Shown: piece by piece, positions 16,387 through 24,095 of the stretch
Layout of the letters: every line of letters starts with the position of its first letter
Numbering within the stretch: the first letter of the stretch is position 1
From: Butyrivibrio sp. AE3004
GTDB taxonomy: Bacteria > Bacillota > Clostridia > Lachnospirales > Lachnospiraceae
Assembly: GCF_000703165.1 (NCBI RefSeq)
Contig: NZ_JNLQ01000002.1
Location: 1,798,001-1,862,000, forward strand
Direction: 5' to 3'
DNA: 64,000 nucleotides
Notes under the pieces: model-generated
What the model saw: the letters and a program-made list of their open reading frames with translations, nothing else
The model's database searches: none
Told to the model about the DNA's origin: nothing
Made by a program: the position numbers and the translations under genes

Positions 16387-17352
16387 ATGCCGGGCACAAA
16401 AGAAAAAGTACTTGATTATCTTGAAAATAATCGCGGGAAATTTTCCTCAGGAGAAGCTATCGCAAATGAGCTGAATATTTCAAGAAACAGTGTCTGGAAA
16501 GCAATTGAATCCCTGCGAAGAGACGGTTTTTTGATAGAAGCGTCTTCCCGCAGGGGTTATTTTTTATCAGAGCGTTCCGATAAACTGACACTATCAGGCA
16601 TATCATCTCTTTTGAATGATGATATTGATCCTAATCTGATACAGATATTTGATTCCATAGATTCTACCAATAAAGCTGCAAAGCAGAAGGCTATTCAAGG
16701 CTGTCCTCACGGTTACACAGTTATTGCTCTTAAACAGACAAACGGCACAGGGAAAAGAAAAAGCAGTTTCACATCACCGGATGGCGGCATCTATATGAGC
16801 TTCGTTCTTAAACCTGAAGAATTACATATTTCAAACTCACAGCTTATAACCCCATTTACTGCTGTATCTATCTGCAAGGTTCTAGAAAAAGACGCATATC
16901 TGTCTCCATCAATAAAATGGATGAATGACATTTATCTAAGCGGCAAAAAAGTATGCGGTATTCTTGCAGAAATTAGTGCTGATTTTGACACCGGAGATAT
17001 TCAGTACATAGTAATTGGAGTAGGTATATATTTTAATAATGACGAAAAGTGTTTCCCTGCAGATCAAAAAGAAAGAATCGGAGCTGTATTTAAGCGAGGC
17101 GAAGAATCTATTACAAAAAATGAGTTTGTTGCAGGATTAATCAATGAATTATTGTCCAATAACACAAAAGACGACAGTGAAATTTTATCAGAATACCGCA
17201 GTCGTCTGAACATGCTTTCAAAAGATATAACAGTAATTTCCGGGGCAGATACCTACAAAGCTAAAGCTCTTGATGTTGATGAAAACGCTAAACTCATTGT
17301 TGAACTTCCGGATAAAACAAAAAAAGTTCTGTTTTCCGAAATAATTTGCTGA
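16387..17352 (+). CDS. birA: Bifunctional biotin-[acetyl-CoA-carboxylase] ligase / biotin operon repressor
   Basis: BirA activates biotin as biotinyl-AMP, attaches it to biotin-dependent carboxylases, and as holo-dimer represses biotin uptake or synthesis genes. The 321-residue protein is the long form: N-terminal winged HTH (about 1-65, FSSGEAIANELNISRNSVWK), catalytic domain (about 80-265, SIDSTNKAAKQKA, a TNGTGKRKSSFTSPDGGIYM loop and SIKWMNDIYLSGKKVCGIL), and a C-terminal SH3-like cap. The biotin-loop motif is TGKRK rather than the commoner GRGRxGR. Its operators lie upstream of bioY. Confidence 0.94.
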   Translation: MPGTKEKVLDYLENNRGKFSSGEAIANELNISRNSVWKAIESLRRDGFLIEASSRRGYFLSERSDKLTLSGISSLLNDDIDPNLIQIFDSIDSTNKAAKQKAIQGCPHGYTVIALKQTNGTGKRKSSFTSPDGGIYMSFVLKPEELHISNSQLITPFTAVSICKVLEKDAYLSPSIKWMNDIYLSGKKVCGILAEISADFDTGDIQYIVIGVGIYFNNDEKCFPADQKERIGAVFKRGEESITKNEFVAGLINELLSNNTKDDSEILSEYRSRLNMLSKDITVISGADTYKAKALDVDENAKLIVELPDKTKKVLFSEIIC

Positions 17353-17387
17353 TCAGAGCTTGTCATATATAGCTCTGAAAATATCAA

Positions 17388-17430
17388 AAAGCTCCAACGA
17401 CAATTTTCTATCGTTGAAGCTTTCTTTTTT
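17388..17430. terminator. Bidirectional terminator between birA and hslO
   Basis: A 13-base stem with one mismatch (17388-17400 / 17411-17423) is followed by CTTTTTTATTTT on the plus strand and by TTTTTGATATTTT on the minus strand. It serves the convergent birA and hslO transcripts. A smaller CAGAGCT/AGCTCTG hairpin lies just before it (17354-17377). Confidence 0.9.
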
Positions 17431-18313
17431 ATTTTGCTCTTTGCATCATTTCTCTTAAATTATCCGGTGTGAAGGAATATGCTTTTCCGCAGAAATGGCA
17501 TTTTATTTCCACGTCCTCACCATCTTTGGCAAGGTTATCCAATTCCTTTTTTCCGAGAAGAACAAGTGCCCTCTCGACTCTGTCCCTGTCACATCCACAG
17601 TGATATTTCACAGGCATATTGGCAGTGATTTCGTAATCAAAACCTGAGAGCACCATCTCCAAAAGATTTTCAGGTGTATTACCCTCTTTCAAAATATCCG
17701 TGACAGATTTCATTCCCTGAATATTGCTCTCCAGTTTGCTGATTACTTCCTCTGTAGCTCCGGGCATAAGCTGTACAATAAAGCCTCCTGCCTCCATTAT
17801 GGAAAAATCATTCTTAACCAGAACCCCAAGTCCTACAGATGAAGGAATCTGCTCAGACTCTACAAAGTAACAGGTAAGATCGTCAGCAATTTCTCCGGAC
17901 AAAAGTTGAATGGTACCGACATATGGATCTTTAAGTCCAAGATCTCTGGTAACTGTAAGCGTACCGTTTCCAACAGCACCGCCAACATTGAGATGGCCAC
18001 CTTCATTATTCGGAAGTGCTACCTCATTATTCCTGACGTACCCCTTTACTTCTCCTCTGTTATTGACTGTTGCAAGAAGTCCTCCGATAGGACCGTCGCC
18101 ATCAATTGTGATAGTGAGCGCATCCTTTTCATTTTTTAACATATCGCCCATCATAAGTGCGCCACTCATAAGTCTTCCTAGTGCAGCACTGCAAATAGGG
18201 GTTAAATTATGTATCTTTCTGGCCTCTTCAACCAGATCTCTCGATGTAATTGCAAAGGCTCTTATCTGCGCATCTGCAGCTGTTGCCCTTATCATGTAGT
18301 CTTTATATCCCAT
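17429..18313 (-). CDS. hslO: Redox-regulated chaperone Hsp33
   Basis: Hsp33 is a holdase that is activated when oxidative stress releases its zinc. The 294-residue protein shows the N-terminal domain (MGYKDYMIRATAADAQIRAF start and GAVGNGTLTVTRDLGLKDPY, about 110-130) and the C-terminal zinc motif: CGC at about 238-240 and CHFC at about 271-274, the four expected cysteines. Redox protection fits an anaerobe. It follows pta on the same strand by 94 bases. Confidence 0.95.
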   Translation of the reverse strand: MGYKDYMIRATAADAQIRAFAITSRDLVEEARKIHNLTPICSAALGRLMSGALMMGDMLKNEKDALTITIDGDGPIGGLLATVNNRGEVKGYVRNNEVALPNNEGGHLNVGGAVGNGTLTVTRDLGLKDPYVGTIQLLSGEIADDLTCYFVESEQIPSSVGLGVLVKNDFSIMEAGGFIVQLMPGATEEVISKLESNIQGMKSVTDILKEGNTPENLLEMVLSGFDYEITANMPVKYHCGCDRDRVERALVLLGKKELDNLAKDGEDVEIKCHFCGKAYSFTPDNLREMMQRAK

Positions 18314-18407
18314 GTAGTCTCCTAAGTCAGTTTTATAGCTCCTTAAAAACGATAGTTTTATCCGAACTATACACAGATAGTGCCTCGCTAATTGCTAAAT
18401 GTTCTCA

Positions 18408-19391
18408 TCAGGCAAGTGTTGCTGTAATGATCGCCATAGAATAAACCTCTATAGCATTGCAGCCTCTTGAAAGGTCATTAATCTGAGCATTAAGTCCAAG
18501 AAGAATAGGACCATATGCTTCAAAGTTGCCCATACGCTGAGCAATCTTGTAGCCAAGGTTACCGGCATCAATATTAGGGAAAATAAAAGTATTTGCGTGT
18601 CCTGCAACCGGTGAATCCGGAGTCTTAACTCTGGCAACCTTCGGTGATACGGCTGCATCAAACTGAAGCTCTCCATCAATAGGAATGTTAGGATATTTCT
18701 CCTGAGCTTTCTTTGTAGCATTCTGCATCTTGGTTACTGAAGGGCTCTTAGCTGATCCCTTTGTTGAGAATGAAAGGAAAGCAACCTTAGGATCAACACC
18801 GAATGCCTTAGCACACTCAACTGTCTCACCGCAAATCTCAACAAGCTCATCCTCTGTAGGGTCAATGTTTATAGCACAATCACCCATTGCAATGACTTCG
18901 TTATCCCCAATAGCTGAAGGACGAACAAGAATAAAGCATGAAGATACCACGCTATTACCGGGCTTCGTCTTAATAATCTGAAGTGCAGGCCGAACTGTGT
19001 CAGCTGTTGAATACGTAGCACCTCCAAGAAGGCAATCTGCCTTCTTCATTTTAACAAGCATAGTTCCGAAATAATTTGACTGAGAAAGAATAACACGTGC
19101 CTGCTCAGGTGTCATTCCCTTGCTCTTACGAAGCTCGACAAACTCATCTACCATGGATTCAAAATCATCATAATTAGTGGGGTCGATTATTTCAGCACCT
19201 CTTATATTATATCCCTCATTCTCTGCAACCTTATTGATCACATTAGGGTTACCAAGAAGTATAGGCTTCAAAAAATTCCCTGCAAGAAGTCTTGATGCAG
19301 CCTCTAAAATTCTGGGGTCTTCACCCTCTGTAAACACAATAGTCTTCGGATTAGCTTTAAGCTTGGAAATCATTTCTCCAAAACCGTACAT
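18408..19391 (-). CDS. pta: Phosphate acetyltransferase
   Basis: Pta converts acetyl-CoA and phosphate to acetyl phosphate, the first step of the ATP-yielding acetate pathway. The 327-residue protein is the short, single-domain form (PTA_PTB domain) with VFTEGEDPRILEAASRLL at the N-terminus and GELQFDAAVSPKVARVKTPDSPVAGHANTFIFPNIDAGNLGYKIAQR (about 235-285), the active-site region. Acetate kinase is not adjacent. An AGGAGG site precedes the ATG. The promoter and leader lie in the 264-base gap upstream. Confidence 0.96.
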   Translation of the reverse strand: MYGFGEMISKLKANPKTIVFTEGEDPRILEAASRLLAGNFLKPILLGNPNVINKVAENEGYNIRGAEIIDPTNYDDFESMVDEFVELRKSKGMTPEQARVILSQSNYFGTMLVKMKKADCLLGGATYSTADTVRPALQIIKTKPGNSVVSSCFILVRPSAIGDNEVIAMGDCAINIDPTEDELVEICGETVECAKAFGVDPKVAFLSFSTKGSAKSPSVTKMQNATKKAQEKYPNIPIDGELQFDAAVSPKVARVKTPDSPVAGHANTFIFPNIDAGNLGYKIAQRMGNFEAYGPILLGLNAQINDLSRGCNAIEVYSMAIITATLA

Positions 19392-19490
19392 TTTTTATTC
19401 CTCCTAAATTATGAATTGATTAACCTGAATAGGTTATAAAAACTGTGATAAAATATTTTACAAATATCAAAATATTGACTGTGCCTAAAA

Positions 19491-19520
19491 ATTATATACC
19501 CAAAGCATAAATTTACTCAA
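19491..19520 (-). promoter_or_regulatory. Promoter of pta
   Basis: TTGAGT (19515-19520) and TATAAT (19491-19496) are 18 bases apart on the minus strand. The leader of about 90 bases contains an 8-bp AT inverted repeat (AATATTTT/AAAATATT) and a small TAACCT/AGGTTA hairpin just before the ribosome binding site. Confidence 0.65.
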
Positions 19521-19550
19521 GAATAGATAAAAAAATATCAAACTGACAAC

Positions 19551-19591
19551 AAAAAACGCTACTATTGAGATCTCTCAACAGTAGCATTTTT
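19551..19591. terminator. Terminator of the hydrogenase gene
   Basis: GCTACT-A-TTGAGA pairs with TCTCAA-C-AGTAGC around a two-base loop (19558-19585). On the minus strand it is followed by GTTTTTTGTT, and on the plus strand by ATTTTT. Confidence 0.88.
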
Positions 19592-19655
19592 AAATTCTAT
19601 TATGTCTTTAATACAATAATATAACTACATTTGGCTGTATACAAAGCAGGATTTA

Positions 19656-21143
19656 TCAATCGGGAAGATCAATATGCTTTCCGTCTCTATGCATCGAGAA
19701 CTGATCCATTGGATAGTTCTTAAGATTCTCAAGCACTTTTCTTCCATCAGCTTTTGCAAGAAGGCTGGCTCTAGCTTTTGTTATTTCTGTTTCCGTCTTA
19801 TGCTTTGAAGGGCCGCCAACACAACCGCCAGGACATACCATTCCTTCGATGAAGTCATCAGGGAATTTGTTCATCTTAAGAAGTGTCAAAGCCTTCTTAC
19901 ACTCAATACCTCCGGCTGCACGATGAAGTTTAAGATCTCCTATATCCTGGCCTCTCTCCTGCATACATTCGATAACAGCATTAGCAACGCCACCGCTTGT
20001 AGCAAAACGTTTACCCCAGATGGAAGACTCCTGATACTCATCTTCTACAGGCTCGAACTCAACGTCCTTAGATCTCATAAGAGCTCTGAGTTCTCCGTAG
20101 GTTACAACATAATCTGCATTATCCGGAACATCAGGGTCCTGAGCCTCTGATTTCTTAGCTATGCAAGGTCCAACAAATACAGTAACGCACCCGGGATGAG
20201 TCACCTTTAAGTATCTTGAAATAGCACACATAGGTGATACTGTGGATGACATATTATTCTCAAACTGCTCAGGGAAATGTTTCTTAAGCATATTGATAAA
20301 TGCAGGGCAGCATGATGTTGTCATCTTCTTTCCTTCAGCATAAGCTTCTGCCCATTCCTTGGACTCATATGCAGCAGTCATATCTCCACCAAGTCCAACC
20401 TCAACCATGTCAGCAAATCCAACTTTAACAAGTGCTTTCTTAACAGAAGCCATTGTGATGTTCTCACCAAACTGTCCTTCTGTTGCAGGAGCACACATAG
20501 CGATAACTTCTTTGCCTGACTTGATAGCATCGATAATCTGAACAAGATAGGTCTTTGAACCTATAGCACCAAAGGGACAATTATGGATGCAATGTCCGCA
20601 CTGGATGCACTTACTCTCATCTATCTTGCAATAGCCATATTCATCATATGTAATTGCTCCGACAGGACAAGCCTTATGACAGGGACGCTCAAGATGAACA
20701 ATTGCGCCGTAAGGACATGCCTTTGCACACATTCCGCATTCTTTACATTTAGCGGGATCTATATGCATCTTCATATCACCGGGATGAATAGCATCAAATT
20801 TACATGAGTTAAGGCAGGCCTTTCCGATACAAAAACGGCAGTTATCTGTTACAGAAAAAGCAGATATTGGACATTCATCACATGCGGGATCGATTACCTG
20901 TACAACATTATCAGATTCTTTGTTGTAGGTTGTGCTTTGTCCGCATGCAAGACGAATTCTCTGACGTACAATCTCGCGTTCCTTATAAACGCAGCATCTG
21001 TACTCCGGCTTCGGGCCCGGAGCCATCTCGTACGTAAGCTCGTCCTTGTGCTCCTCATTTAGTTCGCCTTTCCATGCAAGACGGCAAACTTCTTCCATAA
21101 TCTTGTGTTTAAAACTTACCAGTCCTTTGTCGTTTGTTACCAT
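19656..21143 (-). CDS. Monomeric [FeFe] hydrogenase, group-B-like
   Basis: A 495-residue iron-only hydrogenase. The N-terminal part holds several Cys-rich ferredoxin motifs (about 88-115, CKECGMCAKACP at 133-144 and CIQCGHCIHNCP at 179-190). The H-cluster motifs are present: L1 TTSCCPAF (about 275-282), L2 VGPCIAKKSE (about 324-333) and L3 EGMVCPGGCVGG. L1 has PA instead of the usual PG, and the spacing resembles group B rather than classical group A CpI enzymes. No diaphorase subunits are adjacent, so a ferredoxin-linked, formate-linked or sensory role remains open. Maturases HydEFG are not in the window. Confidence 0.9.
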   Translation of the reverse strand: MVTNDKGLVSFKHKIMEEVCRLAWKGELNEEHKDELTYEMAPGPKPEYRCCVYKEREIVRQRIRLACGQSTTYNKESDNVVQVIDPACDECPISAFSVTDNCRFCIGKACLNSCKFDAIHPGDMKMHIDPAKCKECGMCAKACPYGAIVHLERPCHKACPVGAITYDEYGYCKIDESKCIQCGHCIHNCPFGAIGSKTYLVQIIDAIKSGKEVIAMCAPATEGQFGENITMASVKKALVKVGFADMVEVGLGGDMTAAYESKEWAEAYAEGKKMTTSCCPAFINMLKKHFPEQFENNMSSTVSPMCAISRYLKVTHPGCVTVFVGPCIAKKSEAQDPDVPDNADYVVTYGELRALMRSKDVEFEPVEDEYQESSIWGKRFATSGGVANAVIECMQERGQDIGDLKLHRAAGGIECKKALTLLKMNKFPDDFIEGMVCPGGCVGGPSKHKTETEITKARASLLAKADGRKVLENLKNYPMDQFSMHRDGKHIDLPD

Positions 21144-21221
21144 TGAAATCTCCCAATTCTAATAAAACTATTAACAATTACATATATAAACCTTTTCACC
21201 CTCCCGGGATACAAAGGAATT

Positions 21222-21800
21222 TTACAATTCTATCCGTCTGCAGAAGTCAAGTCCTTCCAAATCATGTGAGGTTAGAAGAAGCGGATTTCGACCCTGTTTT
21301 TCACGAATGTACTCAATTGCCTTAAGTCTGTTTTCAATATCCAGACCTGTAAAAGGCTCATCCATTATAAGCATATCCGACGGTATCGAGCATGCTCTAA
21401 CAATGGCTACTCTCCTCTTCATTCCTCCGGAAAGCTGTGATACCGGTTTGTCGATCGCATCCTCCGGTAAAAGTCTCAGAAGCTCTTGTCTTACTACCTT
21501 AACCGAATTCTTTCGACCTACCATCACCACATTCTGAACTGCGGAAAAATCTTCACAAAGCCTGTTTTCCTGAAATACTACTCCGGCATTCAAGTATGGA
21601 TATTTATAATCCCCCATAAAATGCACTCTGCCGCTATCAGGTTCCTCAAGGCTTAGAAGAATTCTTATCAATGTAGTCTTGCCACTACCTGACTCTCCTG
21701 TTATCACATAAGAGTGATCATCCTCTATGCCGAGATTAAAATCCTTTAAAACATTCAGATTTCCGTAAGATTTACAGATATTTTCAAGATCAATTGTCAT
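21222..21800 (-). CDS. ABC transporter ATP-binding protein, SsuB/TauB type
   Basis: The nucleotide-binding subunit of a three-gene importer. Walker A GESGSGKTT, signature LSGGMKRRVAIVRA, Walker B MLIMDEPFTGLD and the switch histidine in LLTSHD are all visible. A longer frame opens at 21866, but AAGGAGG lies 6 bases before the ATG at 21800, giving 192 residues, slightly short for the family (about 240) because the C-terminus ends soon after the H-loop. It overlaps the permease gene by 11 bases. Confidence 0.92.
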   Translation of the reverse strand: MTIDLENICKSYGNLNVLKDFNLGIEDDHSYVITGESGSGKTTLIRILLSLEEPDSGRVHFMGDYKYPYLNAGVVFQENRLCEDFSAVQNVVMVGRKNSVKVVRQELLRLLPEDAIDKPVSQLSGGMKRRVAIVRACSIPSDMLIMDEPFTGLDIENRLKAIEYIREKQGRNPLLLTSHDLEGLDFCRRIEL

Positions 21801-22581
21801 TCTGTGCCTCCTTACAGATATTTTTGTCTTTATCAGAAGCACCGGGAACAAAAATCTTTCTGCCAAGTCTGATCAATAAATAAAATACCTTCTCTGTCAG
21901 CCATGATGCCAATACTATTGCAAAAGTCCATGCAAACACCTCAGCTGTATCAAGGTTAATCTTGGATCTGTATAATCCATTTCCCATAGTAAGCAGCGGC
22001 TGCCCTATTACCTCTGCCGCTGCGCCGCTCTTAAATCCCATTCCTACTGCAGTAGAAAACGCACCGAGATACGAAGGAATAAGCGCCGGAATATAAATAA
22101 ACCTTATCTTATTCGATGCCGGCATCCTGTAAACATGAGCCATTTCAAGAAGCTTAATATCAGCAGCTGTAAGCCCTCCTATCGTAGCCAGATAAATAAT
22201 AGGAAAAACCACAAGAGTTACTATTACCGTAGAAAGATTATCACTTCCTATCCATATTAAAACAAGAACAACAAAGCTTGCAACAGGAACCGATTTAATT
22301 ACTGTAACTATTGGTGATAAAAATTCTCCGATAATTTTTACCTTTAATGATAAAGCCCCAAGTATTATTCCTAAAACCGCACCAAATATTATTCCCAATG
22401 CAATATGTGCCACGGATGTTATTACTGATGCCGTAAAATCAGGAGTCTTTGCCATATTTATTAGAGCTGCAGCTGATTCTAAAGGACCTGCCAGAAGTAT
22501 TTTATTGTGGATGATAAGGGCTGCAAGCTGCCATACAATAATCCAGCAAACAGCAATGCCAATTTTTTTTACTGTCTTCAA
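21790..22581 (-). CDS. ABC transporter permease, SsuC/TauC type
   Basis: A 263-residue inner-membrane permease with about six membrane segments and the EAA-like cytoplasmic loop (IKLLEMAHVYRMPASNKIRFIYIPALIPSYLGA, about 137-170) that contacts the ATPase. The family carries sulfonate, taurine, nitrate or thiamine-precursor importers, and the sequence does not fix the substrate. It follows the binding-protein gene by 34 bases and overlaps the ATPase gene. Confidence 0.9.
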   Translation of the reverse strand: MKTVKKIGIAVCWIIVWQLAALIIHNKILLAGPLESAAALINMAKTPDFTASVITSVAHIALGIIFGAVLGIILGALSLKVKIIGEFLSPIVTVIKSVPVASFVVLVLIWIGSDNLSTVIVTLVVFPIIYLATIGGLTAADIKLLEMAHVYRMPASNKIRFIYIPALIPSYLGAFSTAVGMGFKSGAAAEVIGQPLLTMGNGLYRSKINLDTAEVFAWTFAIVLASWLTEKVFYLLIRLGRKIFVPGASDKDKNICKEAQNDN

Positions 22582-22615
22582 ATCAAATCCCCCACAAAAG
22601 ATTTATGTTCAAATA

Positions 22616-23725
22616 TCAGTCAAATGTATAGAAATCATCCTCAGGAAGTTTTCCACCTACAGACTTGGGATCACTGTCAAAAAGAACCTGAAGATAACCT
22701 GAAAGCGCTGTTTTTGCTTCATCTCCGATAATACAAACAATATTGCACTCAGGCATCGCCTTTTTTGCTATCTCAGCTTTTTCAATAATTCCGTATTCAG
22801 CAACAAGTGCTGCAGTTCCATCAAGATCGGATGATGCTTTATCTGTACTTGCCTGATGCTCTGAAATAAATGTATTTACAGCATCAGTATTATCCTTAAG
22901 GAAATCATTTCTTACTATTGTAACGCCTGTAAGAAGTTTTGAATCGTCAGAAACAGCATCCCACTCATCTGTAAGACTAAAAGCAACGGAAAGTGCTTCA
23001 TTTTTAGCTGTTGCAACTGCAACAAAAGGCTGAGGAAGAATTGCAATCTTAGAAGCATCCTCCTGAAGAAGCGCTGCAATCTCTGTTGCCTCTGATTTAA
23101 ATTCGATTGTGCAATCTGTAACTTCATTTTTCTCTAACAGATATCTGAGAACATATTCAGGAGAAGCCCCCTGTCCTGTTGTAACAACTGTTTTACCTGC
23201 AAGATCCTTAACGCTCTTAACGTTCTCATCACCGGTCAAACAATACAAAACACCAAGAGTATTAATATCGACAAGGCTTACTCCGCCTTCAGTTTTATTG
23301 TAAAGAACGGCTGCCATATTTGCAGGAACAAGCGCTATATCAATATTGCCTGCAACCATGCCTGCCATTAGTTCATCGGGTTGTGTAGCCATTGTAAACT
23401 CATATGAGCCCTTGGACTCACCATTCTCGGAAGCCTTCATAAGATTTACAAGTCCCATAGTTGTGGGTCCTTTGAGAGATCCAACTCTGATAACAGATGA
23501 ATCAGCAACAGACTCATCGTTTTCTTCATTCGTAGCTGATTCTTCTACGTTTTCTTTATCATCAGCTGTCTTATCTTCAGCAGATTCTGTGCTATCGGAT
23601 TCAATCTGAGTTTCTTCCTGTACCTCTTCCTGAACCTGTGCTGAATCAGCGTTATTATTACCACATCCGGTCAAAGCTGTTACTCCAAGTACAAAAGCAC
23701 TTGTGATAGCTAAAAATTTCTTCAT
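22616..23725 (-). CDS. ABC transporter substrate-binding lipoprotein (SsuA/TauA/NMT1-like)
   Basis: The extracellular binding subunit of the importer. An ATG at 23743 exists, but an AGGAG site lies 6 bases before the ATG at 23725, which begins a lipoprotein signal (MKKFLAITSAFVLGVTALTG then Cys). A Glu/Asp/Ser/Thr-rich linker (about 25-75) precedes the periplasmic-binding fold with VGSLKGPTTMGLVNLMKA and GKTVVTTGQGASPEYVLRYLL, typical of the NMT1/SsuA group. The substrate is unknown. Its promoter contains a perfect palindrome. Confidence 0.88.
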   Translation of the reverse strand: MKKFLAITSAFVLGVTALTGCGNNNADSAQVQEEVQEETQIESDSTESAEDKTADDKENVEESATNEENDESVADSSVIRVGSLKGPTTMGLVNLMKASENGESKGSYEFTMATQPDELMAGMVAGNIDIALVPANMAAVLYNKTEGGVSLVDINTLGVLYCLTGDENVKSVKDLAGKTVVTTGQGASPEYVLRYLLEKNEVTDCTIEFKSEATEIAALLQEDASKIAILPQPFVAVATAKNEALSVAFSLTDEWDAVSDDSKLLTGVTIVRNDFLKDNTDAVNTFISEHQASTDKASSDLDGTAALVAEYGIIEKAEIAKKAMPECNIVCIIGDEAKTALSGYLQVLFDSDPKSVGGKLPEDDFYTFD

Positions 23726-23777
23726 AAACTTCTCCTTCATCACTTATTCAATTTTATTTCATACGCAAAACGCTAAT

Positions 23778-23807
23778 ATTATATCATATATCATGATATA
23801 CTCTCAA
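23778..23807 (-). promoter_or_regulatory. ABC operon promoter with a 14-bp palindrome in the spacer
   Basis: TTGAGA (23802-23807) and TATAAT (23778-23783) are 18 bases apart on the minus strand. The spacer contains the perfect palindrome TATATCATGATATA (23787-23800), a likely repressor site. The regulator is not adjacent. Confidence 0.7.
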
Positions 23808-23829
23808 TGTATTTTAATAAAAATTTAAT

Positions 23830-23858
23830 TTGACGAAAATGCGCTTATTTGCTATTTT
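23830..23858 (+). promoter_or_regulatory. Promoter of the Mn2+ riboswitch transcript
   Basis: TTGACG (23830-23835), a 17-base spacer and TATTTT (23853-23858) with TGC before the -10. The start would fall near 23865, exactly at the riboswitch. Confidence 0.75.
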
Positions 23859-23865
23859 ATTATAG

Positions 23866-23962
23866 GTAAAAGGGAGTAGTTGTCATGCATATGCATGTAG
23901 CATTTATCCGTCAATACGGGAAGATGATTCCCCGGATGTGTCGTAATTAACGAGACTTTTAC
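23866..23962 (+). promoter_or_regulatory. yybP-ykoY (Mn2+) riboswitch aptamer
   Basis: The segment fits the manganese riboswitch consensus by eye. The 5' strand GTAAAAGGGAGTAG begins the aptamer; the internal loop CGTCAATACGGGAA pairs into TTCCCCGG, and the 3' strand CGAGACTTTTAC ends it. The closing helix P1 is GTAAAAG (23866-23872) with CTTTTAC (23956-23962). The 3' strand of P1 is shared with the following terminator, so folding of the aptamer on Mn2+ binding should prevent termination (an ON switch). Confidence 0.85.
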
Positions 23963-23993
23963 TGCATGTATCTGCAGTATTTGTCTCTTTTTT
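23952..23993 (+). terminator. Expression-platform terminator of the Mn2+ riboswitch
   Basis: GAGAC (23952-23956) pairs with GTCTC (23983-23987), enclosing an ACTGCA/TGCAGT stem, followed by six T residues. It is mutually exclusive with aptamer helix P1. Confidence 0.85.
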
Positions 23994-24095
23994 ATTGCGG
24001 TTTATCATGCACGGCACTTTACTTAACCCAAATTCCTTGTATCTTTTTACCCAAAAGAAATAATGGAATTCAAACCACTTCGAAAGGAACAAAAC

